From Trematomus loennbergii (Eukaryota > Chordata > Actinopteri > Perciformes > Nototheniidae): 64,000 nucleotides of DNA. Under the pieces are notes generated by a model. The model was not told the DNA's origin. It was given only the letters and a program-made list of their open reading frames with translations, and made no database searches. Each line of letters opens with the position of its first letter. Position 1 is the first letter of the stretch. The stretch is from positions 153,501 through 217,500 of the forward strand of contig JAAOOA010000183.1 of the NCBI GenBank assembly GCA_012861695.1, read 5' to 3'. The translations under genes and the position numbers were made by a program. Shown piece by piece: positions 22,839 to 34,108 of this stretch.

Positions 22839-23731
22839 TCTCTTTGAAAGTCATCACATAACGGCATTGTAATACACGTTTCGGCTGCATTAAATATTAC
22901 ATATCTGCCGTAGTTAACTCTATTTATAGAGCCCTGATGAGAAAATCTAGACAAACAGGAACTGCCGCCAAAACTGAAAACTTGACGTGGATCTTAAATA
23001 TATAAGCAATTAAACAACATCTTACATTTCTTTCACACAATACGTCTCCTTGCAGTATCAACACTAATTCGGCTGACTTTTATATTTGATCCAATTGGTA
23101 GATAGGCTGTATTTACGCCATAACGGTGCACAGCTGATAGAAAGGGACACTACTGGTTAAAGCACGTTATTGCATTTTATAATTTAATTATATTAGTTTT
23201 TCATTCATTGCATAACTACACCGTAGTTGTGTATAATATGATATGTCAATAAACCTTAGAAAATCTTGAAATCTGAATGGGTTGTGCAAAATAGTCATTA
23301 TATAACAGTCTTTAATTAACTATTAGTAAGAATAACGAGTAATAAATATACTTTATAGGGATCCTATTAATATCTAATAATACAAATAATAAATGCAATA
23401 ACGTGCTTTAACCAGTAGGTGTCCCTTTCTATCAGCTGTGCACCGTTATGGCGTAAATACAGCCTATCTACCAATTGGATCAAATATAAAAGTCAGCCGA
23501 ATTAGTGTTGATACTGCAAGGAGACGTATTGTGTGAAAAGAAATGTAAGATGTTGTTTAATTGCTTATATATTTAAGATCCACGTCAAGTTTTCAGTTTT
23601 GGCGGCAGTTCCTGTTTGTCTAGAATCTTGTCATCAGGCTCTATACATAGAGTTAACTACGGCAGATATGTCATATTTAATGCAGCCGAAACGTGCATTA
23701 CAATGCCGTTATGTGATGACTTTCAAAGAGA
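22839..23731. mobile_element. Foldback element, about 340-bp arms and 200-bp loop
   Basis: The left arm (22839-23187, from CTCTTTGAAAGTCATCACAT) is repeated in inverse at 23392-23731 with few differences. The arms end at the loop in GGTTAAAGCACGTTATTGCA and its complement. The loop (AACTACACCGTAGTTGTG..., AATAAACCTTAGAAAATCTTGAA) is also present in the arms of the larger palindrome at 29797-33109, so the two belong to one family. No coding capacity. Confidence 0.8.
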
Positions 23732-23744
23732 TATCCATATATCC

Positions 23745-24095
23745 TATATATAATTTTTTTTTAATAAAATAATAATCGTTTTTATTTCGATTACATTGTT
23801 TTCGTAATCGTTGCAAGCCAAAATCGTAATCGAGATTAAATACGATTAATTGCACAGCCCTAATGTATCATTTATTTTATTTATTTTTGGTTGGTTTTTC
23901 AGTTGAATTATACGTTCAGGGTAATCAACAGTTAAAAAGATACTGTTCAAATGATTATTTGTATTTGTTTTAAAGTTCAATAAATGGATTTTTTCAAAGT
24001 CAATGAATAATCGTATTTAATAATCGTGATATCAATTATTGACCCAAATAATCGTGATCATGATTTTTTCCATAATCGCACAGCCCTACATTCTA
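23745..24095. mobile_element. hAT-like AT-rich remnant
   Basis: Dense AATCG/CGATT motifs, with CACAGCCCTA at 23852 and again at 24083. The terminus TAGGGCTGTGCGATTA is typical of non-autonomous hAT elements in fish. Two nested or tandem remnants are likely. No coding sequence. Confidence 0.5.
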
Positions 24096-24569
24096 GAGTG
24101 CTACATCTGTAGGGACAGTTCTACACCAGCTCCTGTTACTCCCCCACCTCCTGCACCATAGCGGGGTCAGGGTTCACCTGGCAGTAGAGCTGGTTGTGAC
24201 TTTGATGAAGGCTCAGTCTCCTCCATCAGAAGTGTTTGCGAGATGGTGGAACAGCTTCTGAACAGCCTGAGTTTTCGGATGGAGTTTCACTGCCCCTCCC
24301 AGTGTGGACGTTCACAACTAAACACTTTGGACATGAGGAGGGGTCGGACAAGACTTTAAGAACTTTTATTCTATCATACTACTATGAGTTACAGCTTACA
24401 TTTGATCAGCAGATGGAGGTCGTCCTTTAAAGTTGATGTCAAAGCCTTTCGACCGGTCGCTCTTGAAGGACAGACAGCTGGGAGAGTCTGGTCTCTGCTG
24501 CTGGACCCTGAAACAGAAACAGATACATACATTGGCGTTGCCTTCACTTCATACCAACCAGTATTTATC
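24096..24569. other. No gene recognised
   Basis: Moderately GC-rich. Short ORFs on both strands overlap and none resembles a known domain. It could hold an unrecognised 5' exon of the NLR, but I see no signal that decides it. Confidence 0.35.
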
Positions 24570-25175
24570 ATAGTTTATTTCATGAAGCACATTTCAGACA
24601 CAAAGGCAATTCAAAGTGATTTACATAGGCATTGAGTCATAATAATTCAAATACATGAAGAGATAAAAGAATAGTTAAAAAATAGATATTGTCAATATCC
24701 ATAATGCAGCAAAATGTGCTGAAGGGCAATGATAAAACATAGTGAGATGATCTCTGGATAGGCAGCACTCAAGATAAAGGTTTCTGACTCGATTTAAAGA
24801 ACTTTGGGTTGGGGCGGACCTCAGATCTCAGGAAGGTTGTTCCAGATCTGCGGAGCATAGAAGCTAAAATCTGCCTCAGTGATTTTGTTTCTGACCCTGG
24901 GGACGATGAGTAAACCTGCCCCGATGATCTGAGAGCTCTGGTGGCTCATTACAGAGCAGCATATCAGACATGTATTCTGGTCCCAATCCATTGAGTGCTT
25001 TGTAAGTTAAAAGTAAGATTTTGAAGTGTGTTCTTTCTTTTATTGGAAGCCAGTGCAGAGCTTTGAGAGCTGGGGTGATGAGCTTAAATCTTTTGGTTTT
25101 GGTGAGGACTCTGGTGGCAGCGTTCTAGATGTGTTGCAGCGGTCTGTAAAAACACTGATGCAGTAATCAGGTCTG
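24570..25175 (-). mobile_element. L2/CR1-type LINE, 3' fragment
   Basis: The sequence parallels the 3' end of the LINE at 33905-38900: GGCAATTCAAAGTGATTTAC (3' UTR), then on the minus strand the pol C-terminus, including the stretch after CTTCCAATAAAAG and the block corresponding to LPxxLR. The frame is broken and the copy is 5'-truncated, as is usual for target-primed insertions. It differs clearly from the other copy, so it is an older or different subfamily. Confidence 0.7.
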
Positions 25176-25185
25176 CTTCTATCAT

Positions 25186-27260
25186 AACCGGACTATTACT
25201 CTGCGTTAGTATATGTTGGTAGTGCGTGAGGCCATATGTACAGATATGTCATGGGACATGAAAACAGTGCATCTCATATTGACAAAAATAAACCTCGCTA
25301 ACCGAGTTTTCCAAATCACTCTAACAATGCCGTTGTGATACACGTGTGGACAACGTCTGCAGAATCATAAATGATCATTACATTGGGGTCATTAAACCAT
25401 TATTCGCTAAGATAAAAAACATTAAAGTTTTGGATTTTAGTGTAATTCACAAATGTTCCACCAGATGGTGCCACACACACCCAGGGGAAAGATGATATAT
25501 TAACCCAGTAATAAGTAGCCAAAATATGGGTACATTAGTGTTTAAAGTCGGGGAACGTTTTAATTCAGGACCAGGGTGAAAAGATAACACAATTACCCAG
25601 GAATAATTGTCTGAATCATGGGTATATTAGTGTTTAAAAGCTGTGGGAAATGTTTTAATTCACAGGAGAGGGTAATTCAATTGTTACCCATGGAACAGGG
25701 CTGCAAACATGGCTACATGAGTGTTAAAATGCTGTCAAACTGTTTTAATTCAGTCACAATTGTCGTTTTTAGACGGTGTACATTGGACTCAATAAACATA
25801 CAGAGTTATGGACATAAATGTGTCAGAATAGACGGGATAATGTACATATTAATAATATTTAATTAGTTAAATGTACAATGAGCTAAAAACAGCAGAATCA
25901 CTGCTGTTAGCAGGGTCTCAGAGACCCATAGACCCAGAGACCCAGGTACAGCACCTCACTGTCTTACCCATAAAACAGGGCTCTGATCAGGGCTAAAGTA
26001 ATGTTATAAACTGGTGAATCTGTTTAAATGCAGGCAGCATAGTCACTGCTTTTAGCAGGGTCTCAGAGAGCCAGAGACCCAGGTACAGCACATCGCTGTC
26101 TTACCCATAAAACAGGCTCTGATCAGGGCTAAAGTAATGTTATAAACTGGTGAATCTGTTTAAATGCAGGCACCTGCATTCACACCTCCAGGGCGGAGAC
26201 CGGGAAAACCACTTTCTTTGCCCGCTCACAGAGCCCGAAGGACGGACTAGAGACCTCCAGCACCAGTCCCTAACATGGGACTCTGTTTATTTCACACCTC
26301 CAGGGCGGAGACCGGGAAAATCACCTCTCTTTGCCCTCACAGAGCCCCGAAGGACGGACTAATGACCACCAGCATGTCCCCCTAACAGTGGCACCTCCAT
26401 ACATTGCACACACGTGACGTCCCGGCCCCCGCAGTTAAGCACTCCCCCACGGACTAAACCCAGATATTCACACCCTCCAGAATCTCGTGCCCCTGGTAAG
26501 ACTAACAAGGGGTGGATTTTTGTGGTGGTCTACCGTCCGCCCTTAAGCATCCAACTGCGGACTCCTGACACTCAGACACTTTTCATATTTTTAGGTTACC
26601 AAGGGCACGCTTGTCTGGCAGTTATGCACATGGGGTTTTGTCCAAGGCAGTGTGCTTAAGTCAGGGGGCCGGGGACTCAAGGTGCGCATGGCAGGCCGCC
26701 TATGAGCGGCCAAAATGTTTTAATTAACTCGTTATTGTCGTTTTTAGACAGTGTACATTGGACGACATAAACTCCGGATTATGGACATAAACGTGTCAGT
26801 ATAGACAGAACAATGTACATATTAATCATATTTAATTTATTAAATGTACATAAACTAAAAACAGCAGAATCACTGCTTTAAGCAGCATATCACACTTCCA
26901 GGCAGACATACACACACCCAGGGGGGGAAGAGAACACATTGACCCAGGAATAAGTGCTCAAAACGTGGGTAAAAGTGTGTTAAAAAGTCGGGGAACATGT
27001 TTCAAATGACAGCAGACTGCTGCTTGTTTGCAGGCTGACACGAATCATGGGCATATTAGTGTTTAAAGTCGGGTGAACTGTTTTAATTCAGGACCAGGGT
27101 GAAAAGATAACACATTTACCCCGCTAAAGTGTTCAAAACATGGGTATATTAGTGCTCAAACTCGATTAAACTGTTTTAATTGCGGAGGTTTTACGTTTTG
27201 GTTCACTCGTCTCACACACCACAGAGTGTTAACACATTTTTTACAAATTTTTAAATTATC
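25186..27260. repeat. Complex repeat family, copy B
   Basis: Starts with GTAGTGCGTGAGGCCATATG, the inverted match of the right end of copy A (13060). It contains several CACCCAGG / ATGGGTACATTAGTG / GTTTTAATTCAGGACCAGGG units and the segment with TGGTCTACCGTCCGCCC. Two copies of a unit with GGGTCTCAGAGACCCATAGA or its variant lie at 25910-26160, and a duplicated CACACCTCCAGGGCGGAGAC unit lies at 26180-26310. It ends near a poly-G run at 27247-27260. No transposase seen. Confidence 0.55.
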
Positions 27261-27539
27261 TAGAGGGGGGGGGGGGGGCTCCTGACTTAAGGAGAAATAC
27301 ATTGAGGCCCTAAAAGGTGGTTATGTCATAGCCGAGAATAATATTTTGCAAGTCCTGCAGAGTAGTGGGGTCATGTCCTTTTTTACACAAACATGGGAAG
27401 TGTGTCTTATGCCATAGCCATAGAATATGTCTGGTCATGTCCAGTTCTGTACATCAGAGGCCATGCCCAGTTTCCACAGATATGGGTATGGAGGAGGGGT
27501 CTTTAGATTTTTCTATCCTGTTTTCGAGCATAAAGACAC

Positions 27540-27560
27540 TGGTGGAGAGAGAGCAAACTC

Positions 27561-27607
<47 letters not shown>

Positions 27608-27611
27608 GGGG
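27540..27611. repeat. (GA)n microsatellite ending in a 15-base poly-G run
   Basis: GAGAGA repeats with few interruptions run directly into G15 at 27597-27611. This keeps short ORFs open on both strands, all of them spurious. Confidence 0.9.
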
Positions 27612-27769
27612 TTCCCCTGGTATACTCTCTCCCGGTAAAGCTCTCTCCCTGGAGAGCTGGGTCTTTGCTCTCTGTAAGGTTCTCTCAAACTTGGTAACTA
27701 TTGCTTGAATCTCTGTGTATTGAATGCTGAGTGAATGGATGGATGAACGTTTTTAAAACTTAGGATTTC

Positions 27770-28330
27770 TAACTGATCATTCTGAGGAGCAAAACCTCTT
27801 AAATGTGTCAGGCTATAGGCTGTGAATGTTAGAACCTTCGATCTACGAGGAGATCCCTCTGGGTTCTGTCGGAATTCAACTGATCATTCTGAGGAGCAAA
27901 CCTCTTAAATGTGTCAGGCTATAGGCTGTGAATGTTAGAACCTTCGATCTACGAGGAGATCCCTCTGGGTTCTGTCGGAATTCAAACTGATCATTCTGAG
28001 GTGCAAACCTCTTAAATGTGTCAGGCTATAGGCTGTGAATGTTAGAACCTTCGATCTACGAGGAGATCCCTCTGGGTTCTGTCGGAATTTCCAACTTATC
28101 ATTTAAAGGGATTTCTAACTGATCATTCTGAGGAGCAAACCTCTTAAATGTGTAAGGCTATAGGTTGTGAATGTTAGAACCTTCGATCTACGAGGAGATC
28201 CCTCTGGGTTATGTCGGAATTCAATCTGAACATTTTGAGGAACTGACCTGTTACATGTGTCAGGCCATAGTGTGTGGATGTTAACCCCGTCGATCTGTGA
28301 GGAAATTCCTTTGGATTTTGTCGGGAGACT
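27770..28330. repeat. 106-bp tandem repeat, about 5 copies
   Basis: The unit starts AACTGATCATTCTGAGGAGC and includes GTTAGAACCTTCGATCTACG and AGATCCCTCTGGGTTCTGTC. Three copies are nearly identical (27770, 27877, 27984). The fourth follows a short extra segment (28090-28115). The fifth (28224) is diverged. AATAAA at 28462 and a TTGGGACAAC segment follow. It could be the interior of an LTR or leader, but I cannot show that. Confidence 0.85.
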
Positions 28331-28839
28331 TTAATGTGTGAACTATGAATTAAGGTTTTAGATTAGAAAATAACCCCAGCAGGATATGTTTAGTATGATT
28401 ATAATGTTGTAACGAGAGAAGGTAAAAAACCCTGTATTAATTTGGACCTATTTTTCTTCAAATAAACTGATCCCAACTTTTGGATTGGGACAACTTAAAA
28501 GACATCTGGGCTCTCCTCTCCTGCTTCAAAGGTAAGATTGCACACTGCCACACACTCACACTTAGGTAGGGCCACACCACATTTACTGATATCAAAGTCC
28601 TTCGGGATTGCTTAAACAGATTTAGCGGGTCGTCTGAATTGAACATCAGTTAATTGAACCTGGTTCTTCAGGAGTTAATAGAGGTGAGACCTTGCTGATC
28701 GTTGGTGGATCTGAGCCAAGCAGTAAACTTACATAGACTCAATAACTTTGGTTAGGTCAATTAGTAGGTCTGAGTAATTTGCCGGAATAAATTATCAGCT
28801 CCTCCCGACTCTTACACCGGTGACGCTTCGGTTCCAAGA

Positions 28840-31800
28840 CCAAAGGTTCATCTCAATACCCCTCCTCGACTCCTCTCTTCCCCTCCTCCGGGACTTGACC
28901 TGCAAATCGATCAAGACACGCCATTTTGAAGGACGTCCCAATAGATGAAATGCACACGGAGGAGTCGAGGAGGGGTGAGGAGGGGTGCGGGAGGAGACAA
29001 AAGGGAGGATACACGAGAGCAGACTACGCGGAAGTCTTTTCACTACTCGCGTATAAAAGCCCCGCCCCCACCTTCACAGCTGGTCGATTTCAAGAGAGGA
29101 AAACGGAGAACTGGAAGAATGAGTGGAAAAGCGTCACATAAATGTCTAAGTGCTCACAGCTCCGTGGGAATTATTATGTGCAATTCATTTCTTAAGGTTA
29201 TACTAACAATTTAAGTCATGTTCAAGATGTTGAACGTCACTAAACATAGATATTAAGAAAGCTATTTTACAAATGGCTAGATCTTGATAAATAACAATTA
29301 TTTTATAGTTTTGTGTTAAAATAGTCAGTTAAATTATTTAAAATTCACAGTCCTGAATGTGTGTTTGTGGTGAATGTGGGGATCTACAGGACACACATGT
29401 TCAGAGTAAAGGCTTTCACATTATTATAATTATAATTGTATTGAAATGTACATTTTACACCACAATGGAACACAAAAGCAGGACCAACCATCATACATTG
29501 AATTCCTTGACTAACAAGAGAAAGATTCATCATTTAAATAAATATTTAACAACAAATGGGCCGGTTCTAAAGGGTTATTCAGTTAAGCCGATGAGAGGGG
29601 ACACAGCTGTGCACATGTCATCATTAACAGACGTCGTTTAAGAGTGACGTTTGAGTGAACGAGGACGTCCCAATTAATACCTGAGGACTCCTCTGTCCTC
29701 GCGTCTCCTCCTCACGTCTCTCGCTCGCATCTTACGGAGGCGGAGCTAAGACGCAAGGAAGGGACGTGAGTGAGGAAAAGGAGGAGGTGAAATATTCCAA
29801 CCCAGTCTCACGGCATTTCGTGTTATAGTCACGACATTGAATCTATTGATTCGGTTCACCAACACGATTTTCCCCTTTTTTTCGTGTCACACAAAATTAT
29901 TTTAAAAGCAATGTATTTCTATTGGTAGTATGTTTCGTGCCTGCGTTTTTTTGTCCGGTCGGGTCTTGGAAGACCGGAAGCTGTGGGGTTCATAAAAACA
30001 TCTCCTTACTCAATACCAAGCCACGATAATTGTTTTTATTTTAAACCGTATAATGTCAGACTTTTTGTCGTCTGTGAGGAAAAGAAATGGGGCTTAGAGC
30101 CTCAGAATACTGAAATCTGTATTTTTTTAATCTTTTTTTCCTTCTAATTTGTTATTCTTTCCTCTAACATACTGTTATTTACTCAACAATAACACACAAT
30201 TATCCTTGTTTTTATTTATTTGTTTAATTCCATAATCTCTGCTTTTTTTGGCGTCCGTCAGGAACTGAATTTCAAAAATAAAAATAACCGGAAACAGACG
30301 TAGGCCTATAAGGGACATTTCGAGCATCATTGCGATACACAGTCGAACGCCCCCCAGAACTACACATGCTGGCTATTGTGTTTCGCAAAATGTTCTATGG
30401 GACGTCTCTACTGGGAACGTTTTCGTTTGTTCCCACAATTAGAAGTTACCAGTATTAAACACATTGGTGTTATCAAATGTAAAACATATAATTAATAAAT
30501 GGGTGAAAATCGCTTGTGTCCATAATGGGCAGCATTAATATATACCCACATGACAGCTCATTGTTACTTTGTAATTCTACTCCACTACAATTCAGAGGTT
30601 AACCTGGTATTTTTACTCCACTACATTTATTTGAGATACTTTGCAGATTCTGATTCATGATGTGAAATATAACAACCCTTACATCAGACTTTAGTTACAC
30701 CTGAGTAAAATTCAGGGAAGGTGATTGTCAAGTGCCAACAATCAGGAGAGATATTTGATAGTTGCTGCTTGAGAAGACTAAACATTTATCTGCTATTGAC
30801 ATGAATGGAAACAGTAATAAAGTATATTCATTACTCGTTATTCTCTACTAATAGTTCATTAAAAACTGTATATAATGGCTATTTGCACATCCCTTTCAAG
30901 ATTTCAAGATGTTCTAAGGTTTATTGACTATCATATACACAACTACGGTGTAGTTATGCAATGAATGAAAGACTTGGGTCGCAGGTTCCTCAACAGTGCA
31001 TTACAAGACATCTATCAATATGTGTGTACCTCCACCATTACATTGTCATATTCTGCACATTTCTTATACTACCTACATACATCTTATAAAGTATAATACA
31101 TATGTATAATATCAGTTAAAATAAGTGCTTCAACATAGTTAACATTGCAGGAAAGCAAATATTAGACGTTAAGTACTTTGTCGGCTTAATATTTTCTGTA
31201 GATATCCCAAAAGCTTTTTTCTTATTTAAAAGAAGACCTTAATCTAAAGTATTGTTTTGCACCTCCTCCTATTAATATCTTTATACATCCTGCACTAAAC
31301 TGTTTTATTGTAGAGATCACTTATAGTATCTTCTTGATTTTTTATATTCTATATTTCTATCATTGACCGTCTACTTTCCCCCTATGAAAGTATGTACTTT
31401 TAATATTATTTTCATCAAATATAACACATAAAAACAATAATTCAATAACGTGCTTTAACCACTAGTGGTTAAAGCACGTTATTGAATTATTGTTTTTTCT
31501 CTACAATAAAAACAGTTTAGTGCAGGATGTACAAAGATATTTAGGAGGAGGTGCAAAACAATACTTTAGATTAAGGTCTTATTTTAAATAAGAAAAAAGC
31601 TTTGGGGGTATAGAAGATGAATATGGAGGGATGAAACCCTTTCTGATGGTCACACATGCAGAGCACACAGCACACACAGTGACATTGGTATCTACAGATA
31701 AATATTAAGCCTGCACAAAGTACTTAACGTCTAATATATTGCTTTCCTGCAATGTTAACTATGTTGAAGCACTTATTTAACTGATATTATACATATGTAT

Positions 31801-33345
31801 TATACTCTTATAAGATGTATGTAGATAGTATAAGAAATGTGCAGAATATGACAATGTAATGGTGGAGGTACACACATATTGATAGATGTCTTGTAATGCA
31901 CTGTTGAGGAACCTGCGACCCAAGTCTTTCATTCATTGCATAACTACAGCGTAGTTGTGTTTTGATATGTCAATAAACCTTAGAAAATCTTGAAATCTTG
32001 AAAGGGATGTGCAAAATAGCCATTATATACAGTTTTTAATTAACTATTAGTAGAGAATAACGAGTAATGAATATACTTATTACTCGTTTCCATTCATGTC
32101 AATAGCAGATAATGTTTAGTCTTCTCAAGCAGCAACTATCAAATATCTCTCCTGATTGTTGGCACTTGACAATCACCTTCCCTGAATTTTACTCAGGTGT
32201 AACTAAGTCTGATTTAAGGGTTGTTTATATTTCACATCATTAATCAGAATCTGCAAAGTACTAAAATAAATGTAGTGGAGTAAAAAATACCAGGTTAACC
32301 TCTGAATTGTAGTGGAGTAGAATTACAAAGTAACAATGAGCTGTCATGTGGGTATATATTAATGCTGCCCATTATGGACACAAGCGATTTTCACCCATTA
32401 TTAATCATATGTTTACATTTGATAACACCAATGTGTTTAATACTGGCAACTTCTAATTGTGGGAACAAACGAAAACGTTCCCAGTAGAGACGTCCCATAG
32501 AACATGTTGCGAAACACAATAGCCAGCATGTGTATTCTGGGGGGGTTCGATTCCAGTTTTGGATAGTTGACAGTTTACGCTCGGCGTAACCTTGGCGCAC
32601 TGCCACTCCAACATCCAATCCCAGAGTTTGAAGATTAATCACGGGGACTATGATTAAACCGAGATTATGAAATTAAACAAATAAATAAAAACAAGGATAA
32701 TTGTGTGTTATTGTTGAGTAAATAACAGTGTGTTATTTAGAAAAGCATAACAATTAGAAGGAAAAAAAGATTTAAAAAAATACAGATTTCAGTATTTGAG
32801 GCTCTAAGCCCTATTTATTTCCTCACAGACGACAAAAAAAGTCCGACATTATACGATTTAAAATAAAAACAATAATCGTGGCTTGATATTGAGTAAGGAG
32901 ATGTTTTTATGAAACCACACAGCTTCCGGTCTTCCAAGACCGACCGGACAAAAAGACGTGTTGCAGGCACGAAACATACTACCAATAGAAATACATTGCT
33001 TTTAAAATCGTTCTGTGTGACACGAAAAAAGGGGAAAATCGTGTTGGTGAACACGAATCAATAGATTCAATGTCGTGACTATAACACGAAATGCCGTGAG
33101 ACTGGGTTGAATATTAAATTGAGACGAGCCTCAAGAAGGCTTCTCAATACTCTAATTTCCCCTCCTAGACTCCCCTCCTCGTGACTTAGTCCCGCCCACA
33201 GGAGATGTGAGCGGAGGAGTCGAGGAGGGGAACCGAGGACTCAAGGAGGGGAACCGAGGAGAGAGGAGGGGAACCGAGGAGAGAGGAGGGGAAGCAGCAG
33301 GCGGTTTAGAGAAATGAGAACTCCTCTCCTCTGAGTGGTCATTTT
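28840..33345. mobile_element. GC-rich non-autonomous element split by the palindrome
   Basis: 28845-29790 and 33116-33345 share motifs such as CCCCTCCTCGACTCCTC and its inverse GGAGTCGAGGAGGGG, and GGACGTCCCAAT occurs twice in the left part (28932 and 29663). The 3.3-kb foldback (29797-33109) is inserted between the two parts, as its AATATT duplication shows. Three direct copies of GAGGGGAACCGAGGA lie at 33220-33290. The ends and class are not resolved. Confidence 0.4.
29797..33109. mobile_element. Large foldback element (3.3-kb near-palindrome)
   Basis: Two arms of about 1.65 kb meet at 31463/31464 in a perfect palindrome containing AACCACTAGTGGTT. The outer ends are CCAACCCAGTCTCACGGCAT and, inverted, its counterpart ending GACTGGGTTG. 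Both are flanked by AATATT (29791-29796 and 33110-33115), consistent with a 6-bp target duplication. Arms match closely except for one replaced block (about 30241-30346 against 32549-32663) and two indels near the centre. No long ORF. The left part of each arm holds the frequent fish motif ACTCCACTACATTTATTTGA. It can fold into one hairpin as single strand. Confidence 0.85.
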
Positions 33346-33480
33346 AAAGAGACGCCCATTAATGATGACAGGAGGCACAGCAGCCCTCTGTCTGATGGAC
33401 AGATGTGTTCATGACCACTTATATATTTACTTTGAATTCATTCACAGTGCGGTATAATGAGACAATAACAGGCTACAGAT

Positions 33481-33550
<70 letters not shown>

Positions 33551-33560
33551 ACACACACAC
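33481..33560. repeat. (CA)n microsatellite
   Basis: About 40 CA dinucleotides with one interruption (ACTCACAC at 33543). Confidence 0.97.
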
Positions 33561-33904
33561 TGAAGTAACTAAAGTCACAAAGAGTTGTTCTTATTCTCTG
33601 AGCAATGATTGATAAAAGAGTTGTCTCTAAAAGCTTTAAAGTCACAAAGAGTTACAAACCTTAGAAAGAAGAAGAAGGTGCGGCACGACGAGCACGAAGT
33701 GAAGGGGAACAGCAAACAGGACACACTTCAAACGAGTCAGACGGGCTGTTTCCCTCCTCCTGCTCTTCTCTCCTCCCCCTCTGATCAGAACCTGCCTGAG
33801 CACCTCAGACTGACGGCTGATTGGATCCCTCACCCTCAGCTGGCCTATCAGCAGCCAGAGCCAGTCATAGAGGAGGAGCTCCACTTCCTCTCGCGACAAA
33901 CCCT
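33561..33904. other. No gene recognised
   Basis: Open frames exist on both strands (33609-34022 and 34019-33642), but they run into the LINE 3' UTR and have no family I recognise. Confidence 0.4.
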
Positions 33905-34108
33905 TTATTATTACAAGGCAAGGCAAGGCTTTTTTTATATAGCACCTTTCAACACAAGGCAATTCAAAGTGCTTTACAAAAATGGAAGACATTTTAAAAT
34001 GGCATTTAAAATCAGTCATTAAAAAGAAAAGATAATAAAATAAACATTAAAAGAAAAAATACATGGATAAAAGTTAAAAGTTACAGTGCAGTTTAAGATG
34101 TGAATAGT

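Noticed and set aside
20829..24115. CCTACAGATGTAGCAC at 20829 and its inverse near 24100 as ends of a 3.2-kb element
   Set aside because: The motif is itself nearly palindromic and the flanks show no target duplication.
33442..34022. ORFs over the CA repeat and the LINE 3' UTR
   Set aside because: Composed of microsatellite, unassigned DNA and 3' UTR; no conservation signal.
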